From Calderihabitans maritimus (GTDB lineage: Bacteria > Bacillota > KKC1 > Calderihabitantales > Calderihabitantaceae), in contig NZ_BDGJ01000032.1 of the NCBI RefSeq assembly GCF_002207765.1, positions 1 to 35,678 of the forward strand: 35,678 nucleotides of DNA. Direction: 5' to 3'. Positions 24,640-31,798 of the stretch are shown here, piece after piece. The notes beneath the pieces are model-generated. The model made no database searches and was not told the DNA's origin. It saw nothing but the letters and a program-made list of their open reading frames with translations. Made by a program: the position numbers and the translations under genes. Positions within the stretch are counted from its first letter, which is position 1. Every line of letters starts with the position of its first letter.

Positions 24640-24728
24640 CCTGTAGCCTTTAAGGGATTTTGGACGTGAGAAGAAAGGAGGTAGAGTATTAAGATGGCCC
24701 CCTTCCTGTAGCCTTTAAGGGATTTTGG
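24640..24728 (+). repeat. 24-bp direct repeat pair before the AprA-like gene
   Basis: CCTGTAGCCTTTAAGGGATT plus TTGG occurs exactly at 24640-24663 and again at 24705-24728, starting three bases after the transporter stop. Between them AAAGGAGGT (24674-24682) is followed by ATG 24694, which opens only five codons. It looks like a short tandem duplication in the intercistronic leader. Confidence 0.85.
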
Positions 24729-24787
24729 GCACTTTAAAGCGCTGTTCCCCTAAAAAACAAAAAAATTTTTCAAGGAGGTAAAGAAAT

Positions 24788-26545
24788 ATGCCCGCAAAGT
24801 TGCCAACCAATTTGGAGGAGATTAAAGAAGAAAGAATAGAAACAGATATTCTGGTAATCGGCGCAGGCAATGCAGGTTGTTTCGCAGCTATCGAAGCAAA
24901 AAAATTAAATCCCGACCTCGAAGTCACTTTAATGGAAAAGGCCCATATTGACCGGAGCGGCTGTTTAGCAGCTGGTATGGACGCGATTAATACTTACATC
25001 AAGAAAGGGAGAACCATAGAAGAATTTGTCCGTTGGAGCCGAGCCCAGGCCGGCGGGTTAATCCGGGAGGACCTCACCATCAGCCTCGCTGAGGTGCTTA
25101 ACCAACCCATCGAAGAATGGGAAAGATGGGGGTTGCCCATCAATAAGGAAGAAGATTCAGATGAGTACCATACCAGGGGCAAGTGGGATATTACCATTCG
25201 CGGTTCGGAAATGAAAGTAATCCTGGCGGAAAAGGTCCGCGAATTCGGGTGTAAAGTTTATAACCGAGTGGTTGCCACCAATTTTTTACTGGACGGCGAA
25301 AAGGTAATCGGAGCCATTGGGTTTGGCGTCCGTGATGGTAAGCTTTACGTGTTTAAAGCTAAGGCGACCATCGTAGCAACCGGTGGGGCAGCCGGAATCT
25401 ACAAGCCGTATCAGGCCGATGGTGTGGATAGCCATCATATGCTGTGGTATTGTCCCTTTAACGTCGGTTCCGGTTACGCCATGGGAATTCGTGCCGGAGC
25501 AGAAATGACCACCTTTGAAATGCGCTGGTGCGCTACCAGGACAAAAGATTTTAACGGACCCATTGATACTATTTCCGTAGGCTACAAAACGCCCATGATC
25601 AACGCCAAAGGAGAAAAGATCCTGGAAGAACGGTACGCGGAGCTAGGTGGAGACGCAGCCCCCCGCTATATCAGGGCCAACGTGCCGATGATGGAGTGGA
25701 TGGAAGGTAGGGGGCCGTGCTACGTAGACACCAGGGGAATGACTCCTGAGCAGATCAAAGATATGAAGATTGATTACCTTAATGAACGCCCCAGCTTTGT
25801 TCTCTTCCTAGCAGCCCGCGGGCAAGACTTGAGTAAGGAACCTATCGAAATCTACGGCAGCGACCCCTATATCGTCGGAGGTCATACGGCCAGCGGTTAT
25901 TGGATCGACGTCAAACGGGCCACAACCTTACCAGGACTGTTTGCCTGCGGCGATGTGGCTGGCGGTGTTCCCAACAAATTTGTGGGTGGCTGTGCTGCCG
26001 AAGGTATGCTGGCTGCCCGGGGAGCGGTTGAATACCTGAGCTCGGTTGGCATGACAGAGATAGACCCCGAGCAAATTGCTCGGGAGAAAGCCCGAGTATT
26101 TGCCCCAGCCATCCGTCAGTTCACCGAAGGTGACGGGATCATTCCCAGGGAAATGGAAGAACGGATGCAGCGCTTAATGGACGAGTATGCTGGCGGAGTA
26201 CACCAGTTTTACCGGATGAACCGTGAGCAATTAGAATATGCCCTCAAACACATCAGGATCCTGAAGGATCAAACGAAATACCTGGTTGCCCGTGACCTGC
26301 ACGAGTTAATGGAAGCCCACGAAGTGATCGACCGACTGGAAGTGGCGGAGGTGCTCATCCATCACTTGATGTTCCGGGAAGAAACTAGGTGGCCCGGATG
26401 GCAGACCCGGACCGATTTTCCCGAAAAGAACGACGAGAAGTTTGACTGTTTTGTTAATTCCAAGAAAGATCCTACCACCGGCGAGATTAAAGTATTTACC
26501 AGACCTTACGAGCAGATCATTCCGGGTGACCGGTATCATCCCTAA
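24788..26545 (+). CDS. AprA-like flavoprotein (APS reductase alpha-subunit family, divergent)
   Basis: A 585-residue FAD protein of the fumarate reductase/AprA superfamily. The dinucleotide fold ILVIGAGNAGC (22-31), DRSGCLAAGMDAINTYI (55-71), WGLPI, VFKAKATIVATGG and GLFACGDVAGGVPNKF follow AprA closely. As I recall the Archaeoglobus AprA structure, Asn74, Trp234, Arg265 and His398 line the substrate site; Asn68, Trp220, Arg251 and His366 align here. The following AMP-pocket loop, PVGAWFL in AprA, reads PIDTISV (258-264), and an insertion before the FAD-binding C-terminal motif is missing. It may therefore reduce or oxidise something other than APS. AAGGAGGTAAAGAA precedes ATG 24788. The AprB-like partner follows, opposite to the usual aprBA order. 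Confidence 0.85.
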   Translation: MPAKLPTNLEEIKEERIETDILVIGAGNAGCFAAIEAKKLNPDLEVTLMEKAHIDRSGCLAAGMDAINTYIKKGRTIEEFVRWSRAQAGGLIREDLTISLAEVLNQPIEEWERWGLPINKEEDSDEYHTRGKWDITIRGSEMKVILAEKVREFGCKVYNRVVATNFLLDGEKVIGAIGFGVRDGKLYVFKAKATIVATGGAAGIYKPYQADGVDSHHMLWYCPFNVGSGYAMGIRAGAEMTTFEMRWCATRTKDFNGPIDTISVGYKTPMINAKGEKILEERYAELGGDAAPRYIRANVPMMEWMEGRGPCYVDTRGMTPEQIKDMKIDYLNERPSFVLFLAARGQDLSKEPIEIYGSDPYIVGGHTASGYWIDVKRATTLPGLFACGDVAGGVPNKFVGGCAAEGMLAARGAVEYLSSVGMTEIDPEQIAREKARVFAPAIRQFTEGDGIIPREMEERMQRLMDEYAGGVHQFYRMNREQLEYALKHIRILKDQTKYLVARDLHELMEAHEVIDRLEVAEVLIHHLMFREETRWPGWQTRTDFPEKNDEKFDCFVNSKKDPTTGEIKVFTRPYEQIIPGDRYHP

Positions 26546-26593
26546 TTTAGGTAAAATAGCTATTTTTAAAATTAATGAACAAGGAGGAAAGAA

Positions 26594-26923
26594 ATGATGC
26601 CCCCTAAAGTAAACAAGGATAAATGCGATGGCTGCAAAGCGGAACATGAACCCTTGTGTGAACAAATTTGTCCCGGAGACTTGATGACCCTTAACCCGGA
26701 AACTAAGAAGGCTTACTGCCGTTCTACCCGTGACTGTTGGGATTGCATGTCGTGCACTAAGATCTGCCCGCAAGGGGCCATTGAAACCAGATTGTCATAC
26801 CAATTGGGTTATTATCCTGCCAAATTAATCCCTATGATGGGGACCAACAAAATTACCTGGACGTGCATAGATATTAATGGGAATGTGGAGCGTTTTTCCT
26901 TTAAGACCAGAAATGAAGACTAG
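26594..26923 (+). CDS. AprB-like ferredoxin subunit, short form
   Basis: A 109-residue protein with two [4Fe-4S] clusters: CDGCKAEHEPLCEQICP (CxxC-x8-CxxxCP) and CWDCMSCTKICP. It matches AprB, the electron-transfer subunit of APS reductase, through the beta-strand region ending in the RFSFKTR-like segment. AprB normally continues for about 40-50 residues as a tail that wraps around AprA; here the protein stops at that point. AAGGAGGAAAGAA precedes ATG 26594 (ATG 26597 is also possible). It lies 48 bases after the AprA-like gene and is expected to pass electrons between that FAD and the Hdr-type proteins encoded downstream. Confidence 0.88.
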   Translation: MMPPKVNKDKCDGCKAEHEPLCEQICPGDLMTLNPETKKAYCRSTRDCWDCMSCTKICPQGAIETRLSYQLGYYPAKLIPMMGTNKITWTCIDINGNVERFSFKTRNED

Positions 26924-26958
26924 TTGTTTCAACATGCGTATTCAGATGGACTGAACCT

Positions 26959-27000
26959 AGAAGGGGTGGCCGACACGCTATCAGTTTGGCCAACCCTTCT
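26959..27000 (+). promoter_or_regulatory. intercistronic hairpin between AprB-like and HdrA-like genes
   Basis: AGAAGGG (26959-26965) pairs with CCCTTCT (26994-27000) and, after one mismatch, TGGCC (26967-26971) with GGCCA (26988-26992). The following TCTCTC is not a real T-run, so it may reduce read-through, stabilise mRNA ends or set the ratio of the two halves of the operon. Confidence 0.55.
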
Positions 27001-27020
27001 TCTCTCAAGGAGGTAATAGA

Positions 27021-29402
27021 ATGGATAAGGCGCAAATAGGGCTGTATATCTGTCGATGTAACAATCAAATTTCCCAGAGTATTGATACTAACAAGCTGGC
27101 TTCGGTAATGCGGAAAAAAAAAGGAGTGGCTATCTGTCGGGAACACGATAGTATTTGTGGTCCCGAGGGGCAGCAGATGATCCGGGAAGATATCCGGGAT
27201 GGTAAAGTTAATACCGTGGTAATTGCGGCCTGTTCGCCCAGGCTGTACCAGAAGACCATGGCTAATGCTCTAGGTGAAGTAGGTTTAAATAAGTATTTGT
27301 TGGAGTGGAGCAATATCAGGGAACAGTGCGCCTGGGTTCACTCTGATGACCCCCAAAAGGCTTATAAGAAAGCTGTAAACCTGGTATCCATGTCTCTAGC
27401 TAAGGCCCGTTTACTGAAACCGCTTGAGCCGCTACGTTTTCCGTCGGTAAAATCCGCTCTGGTTGTGGGCGGAGGTATTGCTGGGCTCAGCGCTTGCCTA
27501 GACCTGGCAGAGGCCAGGGTACAAGTCGTACTGGTCGAAAAAGAACCTACGGTGGGGGGAAAGGTGGCGCTACTACACAAGTATTTTCCACGTATGTGTA
27601 ATCCCGCCTGCGGATTGGATTTTTTACTCCAGAAAATTCGAGCTCACGACAACATTTCAATACATACCTTGACCGAAATCAAGAGCATCTCCGGTGGACC
27701 GGGCAATTTTGAGGTCACCCTGGTAACAAAACCCAGGTACATCATGCCGGACAGGTGCACTGCCTGCGGAGAGTGCACAAAGGTTTGCCCGGCAACCAGA
27801 AACAATCATTGGGATTTCGGATACAGCCAAACTCGAGCCGTTTATTTCCCGCACGAGTTTGCTTATCCTCACTCCTATATCATCGATAGAAGTTCGTGTC
27901 CTGCAGGCTGTACGCTTTGCCAAGATACTTGTCCGGCTGCTGCCATCCGCCTGGATCAAAGTGAAAAGGAATTTACCGTCAATGTAGGCAGCATCTTGTT
28001 GGCGACCGGCTGGGAACCGTATCCGGTCGAACGGGTGGAGCAGTACGGCTACAAGCGGTTTGCTAATGTGGTCACCAACATGGGGTTTGAACGTTTAGCG
28101 TCTCCTACAGGACCGACTAAAGGCCAGTTGGTACGCCTTACAGATGGAAAGCCTGTTAAAAAGATTGCCTTTATCCAGTGCGTAGGCAGTCGTGATCAAA
28201 ACTATCTACCCTACTGTTCACAAGTATGCTGTACTGCAACCTTAAAACAGATCCAATATGTGCGAGAAGCCAACCCGGAAGCTGAGATCTACGTTTTTTA
28301 TATGGATATTAGGTCGGTTGGCGAATATGAAAAAATGTACCGGCAGGCTCAGGAAGAATCTATGGCCATCTTTATTCGGGGAAATCCCTCTAACATCCGG
28401 GAAGATCCCGATACAAAACAACTGATTATCCAGGCTGAAGATACACTCCTCGGGGAGCAACTGGAAGTAAAGGTGGACATGGTAGTATTGGCAGCAGGTA
28501 TGCAGGGCGTTGACGGGTTGAAAGACGTAACCTTCAAGGTAAATTTACCTGTTGAGAATGAGGCTTCTATCAAAAATGAAGAGATTGGTGGGGAAATATC
28601 TCCTGGCCACCTCCAGTGTTTTCCCTACGAAAGCCAGCGGACTGGAATTTTCCTGGCTGGTAGTTGTCAAGGGGGGATGGATGTATCCACATCGATTAAA
28701 AGCGCGGCAGGTGCCGCTATGAAGGCCATGGCTTTCCTGCAGGATGAGATAGTGCTTAAACCCACTGTTCCGGTAATTGATAAGCTGAAATGCGATAAGT
28801 GTAAAAGGTGTATGGAGGAATGCCCCTTCGATGCGTGGGAATGGGATGACACCGGCTACCCTGCACCCAATCTGCTCAAGTGCCGCCAATGCGGCATCTG
28901 CCAGGGTGGCTGTCCCATGAAAGCAATATCTCTCCAAAACTTTACTATCAAACAACTAGCTAAAATGGTGGAAGCCGTGGATACTGGCTTTCTCGGTGAA
29001 GGAGAGCCGATTATCCTTGCTTTCGTGTGTGCCAATGACGCTTATCCGGCAGTCGACTTAGTGGGACAATATCGAAGAAGTTACCCGGCCAATGTGATTG
29101 TGGTAAAAGTACCTTGTATCGGTTCAATCAACGTGGCGTTGGTTGCCGATGCCCTTTCTCACGGATACGACGGAGTTATTTTGGCAGGTTGCAAGTCGGA
29201 TGAATGCCACTTTGTTAGGGGGAGTGACCTGGCCAAAACGCGGTTGGAGAATATGCGCGAAACCCTGCAACGAATGATGATAGAACCGGATAGAGTTAAA
29301 AGTGTTGAACTGAAGATTAACGATGGCGAACGGTTCATTGAACTTGTTACCCGATTCGTAGCCGAGTTGAAGCAACTGGGGCCCAACCCGTTCAAGGCTT
29401 GA
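27021..29402 (+). CDS. HdrA/QmoB-like FAD-iron-sulfur protein fused to an MvhD domain
   Basis: A 793-residue cytoplasmic electron-transfer flavoprotein. In order: an HdrA N-terminal segment with Cys11 and Cys13 and CSPRLYQ (about 1-130); FAD Rossmann motif VVGGGIAGLSA (148-158); MCNPACGLD (192-200); ferredoxin motifs CTACGECTKVCP (246-257) and CPAGCTLCQDTCP (293-305); CVGSRDQ and YCSQVCC (387-404); a second ferredoxin pair CDKCKRCMEECP (591-602) and CRQCGICQGGCP (621-632); and an MvhD-type [2Fe-2S] domain (about 662-785; Cys670, Cys699, Cys724, Cys729). This order is that of QmoB and of HdrA-MvhD fusions. It likely collects electrons for HdrB/HdrC downstream or passes them to the AprAB-like pair, and could bifurcate. 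No separate qmoA is present. Confidence 0.9.
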   Translation: MDKAQIGLYICRCNNQISQSIDTNKLASVMRKKKGVAICREHDSICGPEGQQMIREDIRDGKVNTVVIAACSPRLYQKTMANALGEVGLNKYLLEWSNIREQCAWVHSDDPQKAYKKAVNLVSMSLAKARLLKPLEPLRFPSVKSALVVGGGIAGLSACLDLAEARVQVVLVEKEPTVGGKVALLHKYFPRMCNPACGLDFLLQKIRAHDNISIHTLTEIKSISGGPGNFEVTLVTKPRYIMPDRCTACGECTKVCPATRNNHWDFGYSQTRAVYFPHEFAYPHSYIIDRSSCPAGCTLCQDTCPAAAIRLDQSEKEFTVNVGSILLATGWEPYPVERVEQYGYKRFANVVTNMGFERLASPTGPTKGQLVRLTDGKPVKKIAFIQCVGSRDQNYLPYCSQVCCTATLKQIQYVREANPEAEIYVFYMDIRSVGEYEKMYRQAQEESMAIFIRGNPSNIREDPDTKQLIIQAEDTLLGEQLEVKVDMVVLAAGMQGVDGLKDVTFKVNLPVENEASIKNEEIGGEISPGHLQCFPYESQRTGIFLAGSCQGGMDVSTSIKSAAGAAMKAMAFLQDEIVLKPTVPVIDKLKCDKCKRCMEECPFDAWEWDDTGYPAPNLLKCRQCGICQGGCPMKAISLQNFTIKQLAKMVEAVDTGFLGEGEPIILAFVCANDAYPAVDLVGQYRRSYPANVIVVKVPCIGSINVALVADALSHGYDGVILAGCKSDECHFVRGSDLAKTRLENMRETLQRMMIEPDRVKSVELKINDGERFIELVTRFVAELKQLGPNPFKA

Positions 29403-29413
29403 GAGGTGAAATC

Positions 29414-29965
29414 ATGATAACCATGCCCAAAATCCAGGGACGCGACTTGGAGTCTAAAATAGTGTCGGCCATCCGATCCTGCTACCAGTGCGGGCGCTGT
29501 AGCGGAGAATGCCCTACTGCTTTTGCTATGGACTATACTCCCCGAAGAATCATTCGGTTACTTCAATTCGGTCTAGTCGACCGCGTACTAAAGTCTTCTA
29601 CTATATGGATGTGTGCCACTTGCTACAGTTGTGCTATTTCCTGCCCCAGAGGGGTAGATTTACCAGGCGTGATGTTCCTTCTGAAGCAGCTTGCCATAGC
29701 GAGAGGGATCAGCAATGATTCAGTGGTGTTTTATCAAACTTTTATGAAGATCATTCGTAAGTACGGTATTCTCCATGAACCGGAGCTATTGTTACAATAC
29801 GCCCGCCAGACCAGATGGCAGGTCCTGATCCAACAATGGAGAACAGGAGCAGCGATGGTCTTCCGGGGAAAGGTTGGTTTAAGGCCCAGGAAAATCAGGG
29901 ATCGGGCCTTCCTCAACCAATGTTTTTTTGTCTCATCCGGGCGAGGTGAAAAAAATGAAGTATAA
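29414..29965 (+). CDS. HdrC-like iron-sulfur subunit
   Basis: A 183-residue protein with the two [4Fe-4S] motifs of heterodisulfide reductase subunit C, CYQCGRCSGECP and CATCYSCAISCP, separated by the usual MDYTPRRIIRLLQFG helix region. It links HdrA to the catalytic HdrB. AGAGGTGA (29402-29409) supports ATG 29414; TTG 29399 and ATG 29423 are alternatives. It overlaps the end of the HdrA-like frame's spacer closely and its own end overlaps hdrB by 11 bases, so translation is coupled. In Gram-positive sulfate reducers HdrC and HdrB are thought to replace the membrane QmoC. Confidence 0.9.
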   Translation: MITMPKIQGRDLESKIVSAIRSCYQCGRCSGECPTAFAMDYTPRRIIRLLQFGLVDRVLKSSTIWMCATCYSCAISCPRGVDLPGVMFLLKQLAIARGISNDSVVFYQTFMKIIRKYGILHEPELLLQYARQTRWQVLIQQWRTGAAMVFRGKVGLRPRKIRDRAFLNQCFFVSSGRGEKNEV

Positions 29966-30821
29966 TTATTTGCCAGGTTGCTCTCTTCATGGTTCAGCCA
30001 AAGAATACTTGCTATCTTTTCTCCGGGTTAGTAGAAAACTGGGCTTTCAGTTGTACGAATTGTCGGATTGGAATTGTTGTGGAGCAACAGCTGCCAAATC
30101 CATAGATAGCGAATGGACTCTGCTGCTGGGGGCCCGCAACTTGGCCTTGGCGGAAAGAAAATCCGACGTCCTGCTGGTCCCCTGCAATCTTTGTTATCAT
30201 AACCTGGCAATAACTGCAACGGCTTTGAGGGAAAGTGAAGTCAGGGCTGAGATTAACAGGAAATTGCAGCTAGTTGGCTTATACTTTCAGGGAAAGGTTC
30301 AGGTAAAACACCCGCTGGAACTATTGGTTTCCGAACAGGTGCTGGAGATAATTTCATCCCAAATTACCCGCTCCCTGTCAGGTCTGCGCGTAATGGCATA
30401 CTACGGGTGCTTGCTCACAAGGCCGAAAGAAGTTGCCCTTCAGGGGGAAACGAATTATTCTCCACGCATGCTTGATAAGCTAATAAATATTTTAGGGGCT
30501 ACTCCTGTACCCTTCAGCGCGAAAACAAAGTGTTGCGGAGGAACACTGTTTCTGAGTAGCCCAAACGTAGCTTATGGCGCCAGTAGAAAGATTTTGGATG
30601 AAGCTCTGAGACAGGAACCAGATTGCCTTGTAGTAACCTGTCCCATGTGCCACATGATGCTTGATGGGAAGCAAACCGAGATTGAGAGAACACATCAAGT
30701 GAAATATCGCATACCCGTTTTATACTTCACCCAATTGATAGGTCTCGCCCTAGGGCTTAGTCCCAAAAGTCTGGGATTAACTTATCATGTTGTGTCCACC
30801 AGAAAGATTACATCCAGATAA
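29955..30821 (+). CDS. HdrB-like subunit with two CCG domains
   Basis: A 288-residue protein with two Cys-rich CCG domains that bind the non-cubane [4Fe-4S] clusters cleaving disulfides in heterodisulfide reductase. Domain 1: LPGCSLHG, WNCCGAT and CNLCYHN. Domain 2: YYGCLLTRP, KTKCCGGTL and CPMCHMML. No membrane helix is present, so the complex should be soluble. GAGGTGAAAAAA precedes ATG 29955; the longer frame from 29928 is less likely. In this operon the oxidant may be a disulfide or a DsrC-like trisulfide, or HdrB may simply relay electrons; a terminator follows. Confidence 0.9.
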   Translation: MKYNYLPGCSLHGSAKEYLLSFLRVSRKLGFQLYELSDWNCCGATAAKSIDSEWTLLLGARNLALAERKSDVLLVPCNLCYHNLAITATALRESEVRAEINRKLQLVGLYFQGKVQVKHPLELLVSEQVLEIISSQITRSLSGLRVMAYYGCLLTRPKEVALQGETNYSPRMLDKLINILGATPVPFSAKTKCCGGTLFLSSPNVAYGASRKILDEALRQEPDCLVVTCPMCHMMLDGKQTEIERTHQVKYRIPVLYFTQLIGLALGLSPKSLGLTYHVVSTRKITSR

Positions 30822-30852
30822 ATTATACAGTCAAATTACCCTTCCCTTTTTT

Positions 30853-30873
30853 GGCCCTATTCTGGGCCTTTTT
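30853..30873 (+). terminator. rho-independent terminator of the AprAB-like/Hdr operon
   Basis: GGCCC (30853-30857), loop TATTCT, GGGCC (30864-30868), then T5 and CTG. It lies 31 bases after the HdrB stop. Confidence 0.8.
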
Positions 30874-30927
30874 CTGTCTTTCCATTAACATAGTTGCAAA
30901 GCCGTTTTTCCCTGAATTTCGGAACTG

Positions 30928-31161
30928 CTACAACGAACAACCGTTATGTCCCTCTTCGTCGACAGCAATCTGAGCGTGTCCATGATAGCCAGGCTCCTCA
31001 AGCTTGAAAAGATATGCAGAAAGACCGGTGCCGAGTAGTCTGATGACATTTATAGGATTATTGGGGTCACCATGATTTATTAATAGTAAAAAATATTGCC
31101 CACTGGTTATAAGGGAGCTGTCTTGAGTGACAACGAAAATATTTAAAAGGCAATGAACGCT
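30928..31161 (-). pseudogene. protein-like open frame without a start codon (possible gene remnant)
   Basis: The minus strand is open for 77 codons between two stops and reads like a real protein, with SGQYFLLLINHGDPNNPIN, VIRLLGTGLSAYLFKLEEPG and YHGHAQIAVDEEGH. No ATG, GTG or TTG lies near its beginning. I do not recognise the family. It may be the surviving end of a lost gene, or a short gene with an unusual start. The plus strand here shows nothing. Confidence 0.3.
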
Positions 31162-31250
31162 TTAAAACCTGAAGGAATAAAAAAATCTTGGGTTTTTTGA
31201 GAAAGGCGCTTCAAAAAACAATTACATTTACACAAAATTATTGAAAATTA

Positions 31251-31280
31251 TTGACACTATCCATAAGGATATATTAGAAT
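31251..31280 (+). promoter_or_regulatory. promoter of repeat copy B
   Basis: TTGACA (31251-31256), 18-base spacer, TAGAAT (31275-31280). As in copy A, GATATATT recurs 22 bases downstream (31268 and 31290), which could be a tandem regulator site. Confidence 0.65.
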
Positions 31281-31286
31281 AAATAA

Positions 31287-31510
31287 TAAGATATATTGAA
31301 ATACACAATAAATGTTTTTATCAATAACAAAAATAAGAATTGGGATTAAATTATATTGAAAAACAGACCTTCGGCGTCATTGAGCGAGGAGGGGTTCTCA
31401 AATATCATGGCAGTTAAGGGGAAAAGCCTAAACATTAGGTTTATTCCCTTAAGCCTCGCATTGTGAGAGCATCGTTGTAAAGAGATTTGGTAAGGGAAAA
31501 GGTTTTTAGC
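31287..31510 (+). ncRNA. candidate structured RNA, copy B
   Basis: Expected transcript of the promoter at 31251-31280. Stems: AAGCCTA (31424-31430) with TAGGTTT (31436-31442); TTCCCTTA (31444-31451) with TAAGGGAA (31491-31498), which encloses GCCTC/GAGAGC; CTTCG with CGAGG near 31370-31388. A run of five T follows the long stem. Copy A can form stems at the same relative places from different bases. No Rfam-type family recognised by eye. Confidence 0.35.
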
Positions 31511-31515
31511 CGATA

Positions 31516-31533
31516 TTGTTATAGTCTTCACAA
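31516..31533. promoter_or_regulatory. Crp/Fnr-type palindrome upstream of YeiH copy 2
   Basis: TTGTTA-TAGTCT-TCACAA, the closest of the three sites to TTGTGA-N6-TCACAA, followed by GCACAA. It lies about 265 bases upstream of the transporter start and contains TATAGT, a possible -10. Confidence 0.5.
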
Positions 31534-31575
31534 GCACAATTCGATGCAAAAAAGGTATAACGAAGGGGGTGGTCA

Positions 31576-31653
31576 ATGAATAGGGGTCTACTAAATTTTA
31601 TCTTTTATCGTTTGACTACAGTAAAAAATAAGGGGAGGGTAATTGACGAGTGA
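31576..31653 (+). CDS. possible 25-codon leader ORF
   Basis: ATG 31576 follows AAGGGGGTGG (31563-31572) and reads MNRGLLNFIFYRLTTV and on to a stop at 31651-31653. There is no recognisable family. It lies in the leader of the second YeiH-type gene, and might be chance. The remaining leader (31654-31798) shows only the transporter's GGGAGGGAGG. Confidence 0.2.
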   Translation: MNRGLLNFIFYRLTTVKNKGRVIDE

Positions 31654-31798
31654 AGGGGGTAACATTTCTGGCTGGTGAGATTGAGACAAATGATTCAGAC
31701 TGGTCACCGTAATAGAAATTAAAACACCGGGTGGCTGTTAAGTTCGTGAGTAGTACTTGTTAAGTTAGCTGGTTTTAAATCGGGAGGGAGGATAGCTC

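Larger units (their letters stand above)
31251..31547 (+). repeat. long diverged repeat, copy B
   Basis: Second copy of the element at 20842-21161, with the same order of promoter block, variable structured middle and end block CACAAGCACAAT. It is 23 bases shorter between the conserved ends. It lies between the Hdr operon terminator and the second YeiH-type gene, about 250 bases upstream of that gene's start. Confidence 0.8.

Noticed and set aside
24788-30821. Annotation as the canonical aprBA-qmoABC APS-reduction operon
   Set aside because: Subunit order is reversed, sat and qmoA are missing, AprB is short and the AMP-pocket loop differs, so I name the genes AprA-like and AprB-like only.
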